Positions 28,201 through 37,273 are shown, counted from the first letter of the stretch. The stretch: DNA of 64,000 bases from Aceticella autotrophica (GCF_017357865.1 NZ_CP060096.1:1909001-1973000), one strand, 5' to 3'. Notes: generated by a model from the letters alone, not told the origin. Translations and numbers: made by a program.

Positions 28201-29943
28201 ATGAGATTAAAAATATCACGTTCAAAAAATTCAGCTTCACTTTACGTTACAAAAACTGTTTATATAGATAAAAAAGAACGCACAATAACTGTTGAAAAGC
28301 TTGGCACTTACAATGAACTTCTTAAAAAATTAAACGGACAAGATCCCATTGAATGGGCAAAAAAGTATATTGAAGAGCTTAACAATAAAGAGAAGGAAGA
28401 AAAACGGGAAGTACTTGTTAAGTATTCTCCTTCAAAATTTATTCCTAAAGATGAACAGCGTTCCTTCAACGGTGGTTATCTATTCCTTCAAAAAATATAT
28501 CATGAACTTGCATTACATAAAATTTGCAATCAGATTACCAAAAAGTATAAATTTGATTTTGACTTAGATTCAATCTTATCAAGGCTTGTTTACAGCAGAA
28601 TTATTTTCCCTGCTTCTAAACTTGCGACCTATGAACTTTCTAAAAGGTTTATTGAAAAACCGAATTTTGATTTGCATCAAATATACAGAGCTCTTGAAAT
28701 TCTCGCTAAGGAGACAGATTTTATTCAGTCCTCATTATATGAAAACAGCTTGAAAGTTTCCAAAAGAAATACACGCGTTCTCTATTATGATTGCACCAAT
28801 TACTTTTTTGAAATAGAAGAGGAAAATGGCATCAAACGGTATGGTCCATCTAAAGACCACAAGCCTAATCCAATTGTTCAAATGGGATTATTTATGGATG
28901 GAGACGGAATCCCTTTAGCTTTTAGTATTAACAAAGGGAATATGAATGAACAGCTGACTTTAAAACCTTTAGAAAAGAAAATTATTTCTGACTTTGAGAT
29001 TTCTAAATTTATCGTATGCACAGATGCAGGTCTTGCATCTGAAGCTAATAGAAAGTTTAATAACAAGGATGACCGTGAATTCATTACTACACAATCTATC
29101 AAAAAATTAAAAGATCATCTTAAGAAGTGTGTTCTTTCTACAGATGGATGGAAACTTCCTTACAGCAAAAAAAAGTATGACATTTCTAAACTTGATGAAA
29201 TGATAGATAAAGATAGTACTGAAGATAAAACAAAAATACGTGAAAAAGTCTTTTACAAAGAACGCTGGATAAATGAAAATGGCCTTGAGCAAAGACTTAT
29301 TGTAACTTATTCGATTAAATACAGAGACTATCAGAGAGAAATTCGCAATTCTCAAATACAGCGTGCACAAAGGATTATTGATACAAACCCAACAAAAATC
29401 AATAAATGCAACGCTAACGATTGCAAAAGATTTATTAAGAAAACAAGCATTACTCCTGACGGTGAAATAGCAGGTAAAGAAATCTATAATATTGATTCTG
29501 TGCTCATTCAAAGAGAAGAAGCTTTTGATGGTTTTTATGGAGTATGTACAAACCTTGAAGATGATGTATCTGAAATTATCAAGATAAATCTGAGAAGATG
29601 GGAAATTGAAGAATGTTTCAGGATTATGAAAAGTGAATTTAAAGCAAGACCAGTGTATTTAAGCAATGATGACAGGATTGAAGCGCATTTTACAACCTGT
29701 TTCATATCACTAATTATTTATAGGCTGCTGGAGAAGAGACTCAAAGAGGAATTTACTTGTCACGAGATTATTTCCGCACTAAGAAGTATGGAATTCCTTG
29801 AGGTTAAAGGTGAAGGCTATGTTCCAATCTACACAAGAACTGATTTTACTGACGCTTTACATGATGCTTTTAGCTTTCGCACAGATTATCAGATTGTTTC
29901 AACAAAAATGATGAAAAAAATTTTTAAAGAGACGAAAAAGTAA
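28201..29943 (+). CDS. IS1634-family transposase (IS A)
   Basis: DDE transposase of 580 residues. The RNase-H-like core is visible: YYDCTNYFFEIEE with the first Asp, the PIVQMGLFMDGDGIPLAF block, IVCTDAGLA with the second Asp, and the C-terminal WEIEECFRIMKSEFKARPVY region with the Glu (YREK-type motif). I start at the ATG at 28201, six bases after GAGGGGG; an upstream in-frame ATG at 28159 is poorly placed. The frame is intact, so the element may be active. Confidence 0.92.
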   Translation: MRLKISRSKNSASLYVTKTVYIDKKERTITVEKLGTYNELLKKLNGQDPIEWAKKYIEELNNKEKEEKREVLVKYSPSKFIPKDEQRSFNGGYLFLQKIYHELALHKICNQITKKYKFDFDLDSILSRLVYSRIIFPASKLATYELSKRFIEKPNFDLHQIYRALEILAKETDFIQSSLYENSLKVSKRNTRVLYYDCTNYFFEIEEENGIKRYGPSKDHKPNPIVQMGLFMDGDGIPLAFSINKGNMNEQLTLKPLEKKIISDFEISKFIVCTDAGLASEANRKFNNKDDREFITTQSIKKLKDHLKKCVLSTDGWKLPYSKKKYDISKLDEMIDKDSTEDKTKIREKVFYKERWINENGLEQRLIVTYSIKYRDYQREIRNSQIQRAQRIIDTNPTKINKCNANDCKRFIKKTSITPDGEIAGKEIYNIDSVLIQREEAFDGFYGVCTNLEDDVSEIIKINLRRWEIEECFRIMKSEFKARPVYLSNDDRIEAHFTTCFISLIIYRLLEKRLKEEFTCHEIISALRSMEFLEVKGEGYVPIYTRTDFTDALHDAFSFRTDYQIVSTKMMKKIFKETKK

Positions 29944-29964
29944 AAAAAGTACGCAAATTTTATA

Positions 29965-30022
29965 ACAGATAAAAAATCCTGTAAAAGCTTTTATATCAAG
30001 ACTCACAGGATTTTTTATCTGT
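29965..30022 (+). terminator. terminator of IS A
   Basis: Perfect 18-pair arms ACAGATAAAAAATCCTGT (29965-29982) and ACAGGATTTTTTATCTGT (30005-30022), immediately after the transposase gene and just inside the right inverted repeat. Confidence 0.85.
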
Positions 30023-30042
30023 TCCAAGTGTCAAACTTAGGA

Positions 30043-30090
30043 TTATAAAAATAACATAATATAAGAAATGTGTCAAGTCTAAAAAAGTAA
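30043..30090 (-). repeat. partial third copy of the island promoter region
   Basis: This piece resembles 40989-41036: ATAACATAATA followed by AAATGTGTCAAGT and TAAAAAAGTAA. It retains the -35 TTGACA (minus strand) and the outer half of the palindromic operator found before the flavin-reductase-like genes, but no gene follows. It lies between IS A and the IS B relic. Confidence 0.65.
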
Positions 30091-30250
30091 CATAGCCCGG
30101 AACCATTAATTTTATTTAATAATGATTGGAGATAAAAATTTGACGAAAAAAGTTAATTTCCACTACATTTTCATGAAAAAATTAGAATGCCCAAAACCCC
30201 TTATTCTAAAGTGGTTGAGGGCATTTTTTATCTCGCTTTGCTGCAAAAGT
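30081..30250. mobile_element. internally deleted relic of IS B
   Basis: The left about 60 bases (AAAGTAACATAGCCCGGAAC onward) match the left end of the intact element at 52382-54346, and the right about 110 bases, ending TGCTGCAAAAGT, match its right end. The transposase gene and the outermost left inverted repeat are gone. Such derivatives can behave as MITEs only if both ends remain, which is not the case here. Its right-end hairpin may terminate the fmdE-like transcript. Confidence 0.8.
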
Positions 30251-30259
30251 CAGTATATT

Positions 30260-31756
30260 CTACTTTATTAAGTCTAATTTTACAAGCGGATTTACTCCTG
30301 GTTGTGCATAATCAGTAGGTACCTCACCCGGTTTTAACTCAAATGATTTAATCACGTTTATGAAAAATTGTGGTTTTTCAAGATAATTAAGGAGCCAAAT
30401 ATCTAATTTTAAACGTGATTCCCAAGGAAATCCTTTATTCATATTAATACCACTTAACCCTTGTGCTTTTGAAAAATCAAATGACAGCACAACACCATCA
30501 CCTTTTTTAGTTACACTATCATATCGGAAATATATTCCAGCTAAATTTTGTGCATCCGGTTTTAGATTTTTCTTATTATTATCATTCATAGGAATTACTG
30601 CCATACCGCCTTTTCCAGGAGTAGTATTTAAAATTACCTGGAGAGCGTCTTCCTTGCACCATGGTGGAACAGCTAAAATATAATAACTTTCACTTGGAGA
30701 ACGAAGCGGAAATTCTTTTTTTAAATAATTAGCTATAATATAGCCACTGGTTACTCCCGGGCATAAATGATCATGAAAAAGTGCCGACTTAATTAAACCA
30801 GCAGGAGCACCTTTTGATGCTATATTTGCTATTGTAACTATAGCAAACTCATATCCATCAAATACTTTCTTTTGTATCTTTTGATTCCACGCATCAGGAT
30901 TAGCCAGTAAATTATCAGAAGCAATATTTTCTTTATCAACTATTTTAAAGAACGAAGATGGATCCTTTTTTACATCATTTAACTTTATATTCCCATTTAA
31001 ATATCTTGCAACTTTTATTCCATCCATTTCAATAAAAATACCATTACCGCTATTTTTTTCATAAAAGAAAAACCAAAGGGGTTTACTATCAGCCGTATGT
31101 ATCTCCAAGAGATTACCATTTCCTGAAGTACAACCAATAACAGAAGTTATTCCATCAAGACAAGGAGAAGTAGATTTATTATCTATAATCGCATATCCAG
31201 CATTAGTTAACACCATGAAATCTCCTTTATTTCCTAAGGTTTTTAAAGCAAACTTTGCTGTTTGTTCAGCTAATACTCGTAATAAATTATATTCACTTGT
31301 TGTTTTTTGTAAAACATTTGAAGTAATAACTTCAACCTTTTCCGTTTCATCATTCCATTTAACTTGTGCTCCTAATGCTTCTGACACAAACTTTAGAGGA
31401 ACCATTTTTTTATCAAACATAAGTAATGGTTCAACATCAATAAGTCTATTTTCCCCATTTATTACTACTTCTTTTTTCCCAATAATTAATTTTATATTAA
31501 CATTTTTACCTTGTATTATTATGGTTTGTGTTATTGGTTCCCATTTAACTTCTGCTCCAAAATTATCAGAAAAAAATTCTGAAGATACCATTGTTCGGCC
31601 ATTTACTATAATCGAAGAGCTTTTTTCTTTATCTATAGGCATATTATTAAATAAAATTTTTACTGGCTGAATTGTTGGGGTATCAGCAAGTCCTAAAATA
31701 GGAAATAAAGAAAGCAGCAAAACAAAAATCATCAAAAAGCAAAGTTTCTTTTTCAT
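30260..31756 (-). CDS. secreted FmdE-domain protein with CuAO-N-like stalk
   Basis: A 498-residue exported protein. Residues 1-24 are a signal peptide nearly identical at its start to that of the solute-binding protein at 40259. Residues about 30-145 hold two copper amine oxidase N-domain-like repeats. The rest appears to contain two FmdE-like regions: the first has GCTSGNGNL (208-216); the second has the hallmark HDHLCPG (328-334) and WCKEDALQV (366-374), but TTPGKGG where a cysteine is usual. FmdE was first named from a molybdenum formylmethanofuran dehydrogenase operon; His/Cys residues suggest metal or cofactor binding. It follows a flavin-reductase-like gene by 58 bases and shares its promoter. 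Confidence 0.85.
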   Translation of the reverse strand: MKKKLCFLMIFVLLLSLFPILGLADTPTIQPVKILFNNMPIDKEKSSSIIVNGRTMVSSEFFSDNFGAEVKWEPITQTIIIQGKNVNIKLIIGKKEVVINGENRLIDVEPLLMFDKKMVPLKFVSEALGAQVKWNDETEKVEVITSNVLQKTTSEYNLLRVLAEQTAKFALKTLGNKGDFMVLTNAGYAIIDNKSTSPCLDGITSVIGCTSGNGNLLEIHTADSKPLWFFFYEKNSGNGIFIEMDGIKVARYLNGNIKLNDVKKDPSSFFKIVDKENIASDNLLANPDAWNQKIQKKVFDGYEFAIVTIANIASKGAPAGLIKSALFHDHLCPGVTSGYIIANYLKKEFPLRSPSESYYILAVPPWCKEDALQVILNTTPGKGGMAVIPMNDNNKKNLKPDAQNLAGIYFRYDSVTKKGDGVVLSFDFSKAQGLSGINMNKGFPWESRLKLDIWLLNYLEKPQFFINVIKSFELKPGEVPTDYAQPGVNPLVKLDLIK

Positions 31757-32530
31757 TTGACATAACCTCCCGCATATAATTAATTCTTTTAATGTTATTT
31801 AACCTTTTTAAACCTTATTTTTCTTCCTCAATAGCAGAAGCCTGATCTTTATTGCTTAAAAACATTTCCGTATACTTCATTTCCTTTCCTGTAAAAACTG
31901 GATAGGTAAAGTGCATTCCTTTTTCTCTAAGCATCACTGATAAAGGCTTTGCCTTTTCATAATCCATTTCTCCATCTTTGTCAAAGAAGGAGTCGTTTAC
32001 CTCAAGATGCATTACCTTGCCGATTACAATGGAATAATTTTTCCTGCTTATCTCCTCTACCAATGAGCATTCTGCCCACGCTATACAACCATCAATTCCA
32101 GGAGCTTTTACCTTTTGAGAAATACGTGGCGTTAAGCCTGCCTTTTCAAACTCATCAACATCCGGAGGATAATCCCGTGATGAAATCACAATAGCTTCAA
32201 TCATATCTACAGTTGGTACATTGACTACAAATTCCCCTGTTTCGCGAATATTATTTAATGTGTCGCGTTTAATCCATGATGCAATAGCTATATCGTCAAG
32301 CGGTCTTAATACCGGCATCACACATGACCATGGAGCAGCATTCCTTACTCCATCCTTTCCAATAGTTGAAATCAGTACAACCGGAAGCGGCATTATCTGT
32401 TCTCTCTTACGTGGTTCAAGTATCATGATTTAACCCCCTTTTTATAATACATGCTAAATTTTGCTCAGTTTATGTTATGTTTATTATAATAGTAACACAA
32501 TGTTAGACATGTGTCAAGTATAAAATAATT
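31704..32530 (-). repeat. 827-bp direct repeat, copy 1
   Basis: Aligns without gaps to 40207-41033 (offset 8,503). It covers the promoter, a flavin-reductase-like gene, the intergenic ribosome site and the first about 17 codons of the following secreted protein. Identity is high through the gene; the operator palindrome differs. Confidence 0.9.
31815..32426 (-). CDS. flavin-reductase-like FMN-binding protein, copy 1
   Basis: A 203-residue protein of the flavin reductase-like/DIM6-NTAB family, split-barrel flavoproteins that bind FMN. The N-terminal PLPVVLISTIGKDGVRNAAP segment, SWIKRDTLNNIRETGEFVVN and the KAPGIDGCIAWAEC region with cysteines are typical. It differs from copy 2 at only six residues. 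AAGGGGG seven bases before the ATG sets the start. It is the first gene of a two-gene unit with the FmdE-like gene. Redox partner and substrate are unknown; it may reduce a flavin, a metal or a chelate. Confidence 0.88.
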   Translation of the reverse strand: MILEPRKREQIMPLPVVLISTIGKDGVRNAAPWSCVMPVLRPLDDIAIASWIKRDTLNNIRETGEFVVNVPTVDMIEAIVISSRDYPPDVDEFEKAGLTPRISQKVKAPGIDGCIAWAECSLVEEISRKNYSIVIGKVMHLEVNDSFFDKDGEMDYEKAKPLSVMLREKGMHFTYPVFTGKEMKYTEMFLSNKDQASAIEEEK

Positions 32531-32632
32531 ATGATTTTTTGCTGATGAAAAAGTTTTTCAAATGCAGTTTACAATGAGTTCTAACCTGATTTTTTCTTTT
32601 TAAAAAACTATATGGTTCAGTAAAAATTTAAT

Positions 32633-33396
32633 TTATTTTGGTTTTATGCCCGTTACTATATACCGCTGGTAATTAAAAATCAATCGATATCGTAAAGGCA
32701 TACCTTTTTTCTGTGCCTCAACAACCTTATTTAAAGGCTCAACGCATACTTTTGTTAATCCTGCGCTCTCCATAAGTTGCATAATGTCATTTGGATTCGC
32801 TCCACCCATAAATGGAAGTTCCTTTTGAATTGCTTTTTCATAACGTCCATGACCCTTCCACGGATTACGTCCTTCTATCAAAGCAACTAAGCAGTTGCCA
32901 AGCAAACGCCGCACTTTACTTAAGGCTCCGGCTCTATTCCATATACCGTCGATTATGATTACCTTTCCTCCTGGGTTAAGCACCCGTACCCATTCCTTGA
33001 GTGCCACTTTCGGCTGGGGCAGCGTCCAAAGCAAGTGACGGTTGATAACCACATCAAAAGTTCCATTCTCAAATGGCAGCTTCTCTGCGTCCCCCAGGGA
33101 AAAATCAATCTTCATTCCAGCTTGTCGAGCTTTTTTTGCGCCTGCTTCAACATCTCTTGCGAAAGGTCCACACCGGTACATTGATGATCTAATTCAACAA
33201 GTAAGAAAGCCAAAAAACCCGTACCTGTACCCACATCCAAAATTCGGCGTCTATCTTGTCCTACCAACTCCTTTAAGGTTTCCAACCATGCGGTTTTCTC
33301 ATATTTACTTTTTAAACAATGACCGTATAGTTGGTCAAAAAGTGCAGCACTTTCATCCCAATTCCTGCTGATTTTTTCTTTTAAGTTCATATTCAT
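32633..33396 (-). pseudogene. UbiE-type SAM methyltransferase with -1 frameshift
   Basis: Two overlapping frames encode one class I methyltransferase. The first (to a stop just after KKLDKLE) has the SAM motif RILDVGTGTGFLA and VDLSQEMLKQAQ; the second continues ARQAGMKIDFSLGDAEKLPF, VVINRHLLWTLPQPK and LNPGGKVIIIDG. They join at a run of seven A residues (33131-33137), in the phase A-AAA-AAG, where a -1 slip restores the reading frame exactly. This is either an indel mutation or a functional slippage site. The start is the ATG at 33396 or 33390, overlapping the end of the ABC ATPase gene and preceded by AAGGGGG. Confidence 0.75.
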
Positions 33397-34346
33397 ATTA
33401 AAATTCCCCCTTCTTTTAAATAAGTACATAGGCACCTCACCTTATGTCTTGAGTTAATATTAAGTAGCTCGGGCAATTGCTCTTTGCAGGAATTTTTCCT
33501 TATGGGGCAACGAGCGTAATATCGGCAACCTTCTATAATAGAATTGCTATCATCTTCTATATCGAAGGTGTATAAATTGCTCGTCAGTTCTGCCGATTCA
33601 ATGAGAAATTGTGTATATGGGTGTAATGGGTTGTTAAATAGTTCATTGGGTTCAGCCATCTCTATTATCTGCCCGGCATACATGATGGCAATACGATTAC
33701 TCACTTTTCTTGCAACCTCCAAGTCATGAGTAATAAAGATGATAGAAAGATCAAATTTTTTTTGTAAGTTCATCAGCAGATTCAGTATCTGTGCCTGAAC
33801 AGACACATCCAGCATAGATGTGGGTTCATCCGCAACGATGATTTTAGGATTCAAAGATAGAACTCTTGCAATCATTACTCTTTGAAGCTCCCCACCGCTC
33901 AGCTCATGTGGATACCTGTCCAAATGATCCTCTTTCAAGCCTACCATATTCAATAGTTCAAAAACCTTTTTCTTTTCATCTGCCCTGCTTTTTACCACTC
34001 GGTGTATCCTCATCGGTTCAACTATACTATCATAAACCTTCCATCGCGGATCAAATGATACTTCTGGATGCTGTGGTATTAATTGCAGGTCTTTTCTAAT
34101 GTTTTGGAGTTCTCTTTTTTTTACCTTTGTAAGCTCAACTCCATCAAGAAATATCTGACCTTCAGTAGATTCAAGCAATAGAAGCAACATCTTGCCCAAG
34201 GTTGTCTTCCCTGAGCCCGACTCACCCACTAATGCTATAGTCTCATTTCTGCCGATTTCCAAATCTACACCATCAACAGCAACCAAAGATTTTTTTTGCC
34301 AAAATCCACTTTCAAACACCTTTTTTAACTGTACAGCTTTAAGCAT
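33393..34346 (-). CDS. OppF/DppF/NikE-type ABC transporter ATPase
   Basis: A 317-residue ATPase of an oligopeptide/nickel-type importer. Walker A is GESGSGKTT, the signature is LSGGELQRV, Walker B is KIIVADEPTSMLD, and the switch histidine is in FITHDLEV. The C-terminal Opp extension has a cysteine pattern (CRYYARCPIRKNSC) that forms an Fe-S site in some relatives. It overlaps the OppD-like gene by eight bases. Base composition here is less AT-rich than in the permease genes upstream. Confidence 0.92.
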   Translation of the reverse strand: MLKAVQLKKVFESGFWQKKSLVAVDGVDLEIGRNETIALVGESGSGKTTLGKMLLLLLESTEGQIFLDGVELTKVKKRELQNIRKDLQLIPQHPEVSFDPRWKVYDSIVEPMRIHRVVKSRADEKKKVFELLNMVGLKEDHLDRYPHELSGGELQRVMIARVLSLNPKIIVADEPTSMLDVSVQAQILNLLMNLQKKFDLSIIFITHDLEVARKVSNRIAIMYAGQIIEMAEPNELFNNPLHPYTQFLIESAELTSNLYTFDIEDDSNSIIEGCRYYARCPIRKNSCKEQLPELLNINSRHKVRCLCTYLKEGGILI

Positions 34347-35289
34347 AATGCCAGCACCTCACCATCGATCCATTTATTTTTAATAATGGTGGTTCCATAT
34401 CTTTACACTTATCCATGGCCTCTTTACAGCGAGGATGAAAACGACATCCACTTGGGGGATTGATCATACTGGGAATTTCCCCCGGTATACTTTTCATTCC
34501 CCTCGCTGGTAGAGATTCAAGCAGTGCTTTCCCATAGGGGTGTAGTGGCTCTTTGAAAAACATCTCTGACAAATTTATTTCTATAATCTGCCCACAGTAC
34601 ATAACAGCAATACGGTCACATAAGGCTTGGGCAAAAGATAAATCATGTGTAATTAATAGAATGGAAAGGTCTTTGTTGTCATCCTTTACCTTCCTGAACA
34701 TAAAGGCTACCTGTTTTTTTCGAAAGTTATCCAAACCCTTTGTTGGCTCATCAGCAATCAACAGCTTTGGTTTAGTGGAAGTACCCATGGCTACCATAGC
34801 TCTTTGCCTCATCCCGCCGCTATACTGGTATGGATATTGATCTACCCGCTCCTCTGCAGGTTGGATGCCAAATAATTGCAATAATTCCACCACTTTTTTC
34901 CGTGCCTGAATTTTATCAAGAGACATATGCAAAACCATCGGTTCTGCTATCTGGAAACCTATTTTAAGGACCGGATTAAAAGACGCTGAAGGATTTTGAG
35001 GAATCCAAGCTATCTCTTTACCTCGAATTTTTCTCATGTCTTCCTCTGAATAATAGGTCAAATTCTTATCTGCAAACCATGTCTCTCCTTTGATTTTTGC
35101 ATTTGATGGAAGCAATCTTAAGATGGATAACCCGAGTATAGATTTGCCAGAACCGCTCTCCCCAATTATCCCTATAGTTTCACCTTCTAAAATTTCGAAA
35201 TTTACTCCGTCAACCGCCTTGACTGACGAATTACCCAGATCGAATATAATGTGCAAATCATTTATTCTTAGAATAGTTTGCTGACTCAT
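34339..35289 (-). CDS. OppD/DppD/NikD-type ABC transporter ATPase
   Basis: A 316-residue ATPase paired with the OppF-like subunit. Walker A is GESGSGKSI, the signature is YSGGMRQRA, Walker B is LLIADEPTKGLD and the switch region LLITHDLSF. The C-terminal extension contains GCRFHPRC...C, the usual Opp/Dpp cysteine motif. The ATG overlaps the stop codon of a relic permease tail (ATGA), showing that the gene was once translationally coupled to a different OppC than the present one. Confidence 0.92.
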   Translation of the reverse strand: MSQQTILRINDLHIIFDLGNSSVKAVDGVNFEILEGETIGIIGESGSGKSILGLSILRLLPSNAKIKGETWFADKNLTYYSEEDMRKIRGKEIAWIPQNPSASFNPVLKIGFQIAEPMVLHMSLDKIQARKKVVELLQLFGIQPAEERVDQYPYQYSGGMRQRAMVAMGTSTKPKLLIADEPTKGLDNFRKKQVAFMFRKVKDDNKDLSILLITHDLSFAQALCDRIAVMYCGQIIEINLSEMFFKEPLHPYGKALLESLPARGMKSIPGEIPSMINPPSGCRFHPRCKEAMDKCKDMEPPLLKINGSMVRCWHYA

Positions 35290-35408
35290 AGCGAAACAAC
35301 CTTCCTTCTCAAACGTGGATCTAAAAGATCCCTCACTCCATCACTTATCAAATTACATGAGAATATAAAAAATATTCCAAATAAAATTTGAACTTTTAAA
35401 ATACATAA
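35286..35408 (-). pseudogene. relic C-terminus of a DppC-like permease
   Basis: An open stretch without a start encodes VQILFGIFFIFSCNLISDGV and then RDLLDPRLRRK before a TGA that overlaps the OppD start. This NLIxDGxRDxLDPRLR ending is characteristic of OppC/DppC permeases. The current OppC-like gene upstream ends differently (EEKIVPTLKNEKYSYKNY), so this is a leftover of the original permease. Confidence 0.75.
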
Positions 35409-35424
35409 AAATAAATAATACTTA

Positions 35425-36261
35425 TTAATAATTTTTATAAGAATATTTTTCATTTTTTAATGTAGGGACTATTTTTTCTTCCAAACTATATGCCAATAAG
35501 GAAATTGCAACTGATATAATTGCAGTACATAATCCCGGTGGAATTAACCACCACCACAATCCTAAAGCAAATGCTCCTCCCGTATAAGCATCATTTATCA
35601 TCTGTCCCCAATTAATATTAGTTGGATCTCCAATACCTAAAAATCCAAGCCCTACTCCCATTAACATATAACCTTGTACAGCAAAAATAAAATTAGCAAT
35701 TGATAATGGTAGTATATTTGGTACTATATGTTTAATAATAATATATAAATCACTGCCTCCTATAGCTTTAGTCATAAGTATAAATTCATAATTAACCAAA
35801 GCTAATACCTGTGATCGTATTATTCTTGCACATCTTGTCCATCCTAAAATACCCATTATTATAGAAACCCCAACTATATTTGGAGTAAAAAATAAACTAA
35901 GAAGAATCAAAAGAGGAAACATTGGAATAGTCATCTGGAAATCAATTAATTTTGTTATAATTACATCAATCGACTTACCATAGTATCCTGATATTGCACC
36001 CATTAAAGTACCTATACATGTTGATAAAAATCCTCCAATAACTCCCATTAACAATGTACCCCTTGTCCCATATAAAAGCTCACTAAAAATATCTTGACCT
36101 AAAGTATTAGTGCCAAGAAAATGCTCTGCATTAGGTCTTTCTAAAGGTACTCCTGTTACTGCAGTGGGATGATATGGTACTAACCATGGAGAAAAAATTG
36201 CAATGATTATGTAAAGAATCAGTAAACATAAACCTACCATAAAAGAATTATTTCTATACAT
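35425..36261 (-). CDS. OppC/DppC-type permease
   Basis: Integral membrane permease of about 278 residues with six predicted helices. LSNSF-like start aside, the family features are GTNTLGQDIFSELLYGTR near the N-terminus and the EAA-type loop AIGGSDLYIIIKHIVPNILP that docks on the ATPase. The ATG at 36261 is chosen because AAAGGA lies upstream; the open frame extends seven codons further. Its last segment lacks the usual DPRLR ending. Codon use is extremely AT-rich compared with the ATPase genes, suggesting a different origin. Confidence 0.85.
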   Translation of the reverse strand: MYRNNSFMVGLCLLILYIIIAIFSPWLVPYHPTAVTGVPLERPNAEHFLGTNTLGQDIFSELLYGTRGTLLMGVIGGFLSTCIGTLMGAISGYYGKSIDVIITKLIDFQMTIPMFPLLILLSLFFTPNIVGVSIIMGILGWTRCARIIRSQVLALVNYEFILMTKAIGGSDLYIIIKHIVPNILPLSIANFIFAVQGYMLMGVGLGFLGIGDPTNINWGQMINDAYTGGAFALGLWWWLIPPGLCTAIISVAISLLAYSLEEKIVPTLKNEKYSYKNY

Positions 36262-36301
36262 TTTTATAATCATTCCTTTCATTTATGAAAAAATCAAAAA
36301 T

Positions 36302-37273
36302 TTAATTATCTTTAATACAAGGATTAATAAAAAGATATAAAATATCGGCGATGAAATTAGCTATTATAATTAGAAAAGTTTCTATTAGAAAAATTGCTTG
36401 TAATAAAGGAAAATCTCTTGCTTTTATTGCATCGAATGTAAGTAGTCCCATACCAGGCCATGAAAATATCGTTTCTATAAAAAGACTGCCAGTAAACAAA
36501 TGTGCACACTCCAAAGAAATAACAGTTAACATAGGAAGTATTGCATTTTTTATGGCATGTAAATAAAGAATATAATTTTCAGGTAAACCTTTTGCTCTTG
36601 CTACTGTAATATAAGGTTCTTTAATTACTGAAAGCATTGAATTCCTCATTAAATAATAATGCCCAGGAATTGAACATAATGTTAAAGTTAAAATAGGTAA
36701 AAAAGCATGATACAAAATATCAAGATAATTAACTCCATACTTAAGTGCATTAACGTTAGTAAATCCGCCTAATGGAAAAATTTTTATATAATAACTGAAT
36801 AATAAAATAAAAGTTATTGCCCACCAATAAGAAGGAATAGTTTTTATAAAAATCATAAAATTTGTAATAAATAAATCATTTCTTGAACCATTTTTCCATC
36901 CCATATATGCACCTACAATAATACCTACAAAAATAGATAACATAGTAGATGGAAATAATATTATAAGCGTCCAGTTTAATTTTTCATTAATAATATTCAA
37001 TACAGGTCTAGCATATTGTAAAGAATAACCCCAATTGCCATAAAAAATATTTTTAAGATAAATTATATATTGAACTATCAATGGTTTATCTAATCCAAAC
37101 TTTTCTTTAAATAATACAGATACCTCCGGATTAACTTGGGCAAGATCTTTTAATAAATAATCGAGATAATTCCCTGGAAGCATATGTATTAAAACAAAGC
37201 TTATACTTATACTTATAAAAAAAATTATTATAGAAAAAAAACTTTTACAAAAAATATATTTTACTCTTTTCAT
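36302..37273 (-). CDS. OppB/DppB-type permease
   Basis: Partner permease of about 323 residues. Features are the N-terminal helix with FVLIHMLPGNYLDYLL, FKEKFGLDKPLIVQYIIYL, the GNWGYSLQYARPV segment, the coupling loop TVARAKGLPENYILYLHAIK and SWPGMGLLTFDAIKARDFPL, all typical of OppB. GGAGG lies 14 bases before the chosen ATG; the longer frame begins at a TTG that precedes that site, so the start is uncertain. Very AT-rich, like the OppC gene 40 bases downstream. Confidence 0.87.
   Translation of the reverse strand: MKRVKYIFCKSFFSIIIFFISISISFVLIHMLPGNYLDYLLKDLAQVNPEVSVLFKEKFGLDKPLIVQYIIYLKNIFYGNWGYSLQYARPVLNIINEKLNWTLIILFPSTMLSIFVGIIVGAYMGWKNGSRNDLFITNFMIFIKTIPSYWWAITFILLFSYYIKIFPLGGFTNVNALKYGVNYLDILYHAFLPILTLTLCSIPGHYYLMRNSMLSVIKEPYITVARAKGLPENYILYLHAIKNAILPMLTVISLECAHLFTGSLFIETIFSWPGMGLLTFDAIKARDFPLLQAIFLIETFLIIIANFIADILYLFINPCIKDN

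Larger units (their letters stand above)
28074..30037. mobile_element. IS1634-family insertion sequence A
   Basis: An element of 1,964 bases bounded by imperfect inverted repeats AGTTTGACAGTTG (28074-28086) and the complement of AGTTTGACACTTG (30025-30037). It contains one transposase gene and a strong terminator hairpin. IS1634-family elements are known to create unusually long, variable target duplications, which may explain the 78-bp direct repeat at its left border. The right border does not carry the matching copy directly; that copy is 11 kb away at 41070. Confidence 0.85.

Noticed and set aside
29107-29511. Open minus-strand frame inside IS A
   Set aside because: Complement of transposase coding sequence with no ribosome site or known motif; similar shadows occur under most genes here.
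30260-31756. Formylmethanofuran dehydrogenase involvement of the FmdE protein
   Set aside because: The protein is exported and no fmd/fwd subunit genes are present; only the domain name comes from that operon.
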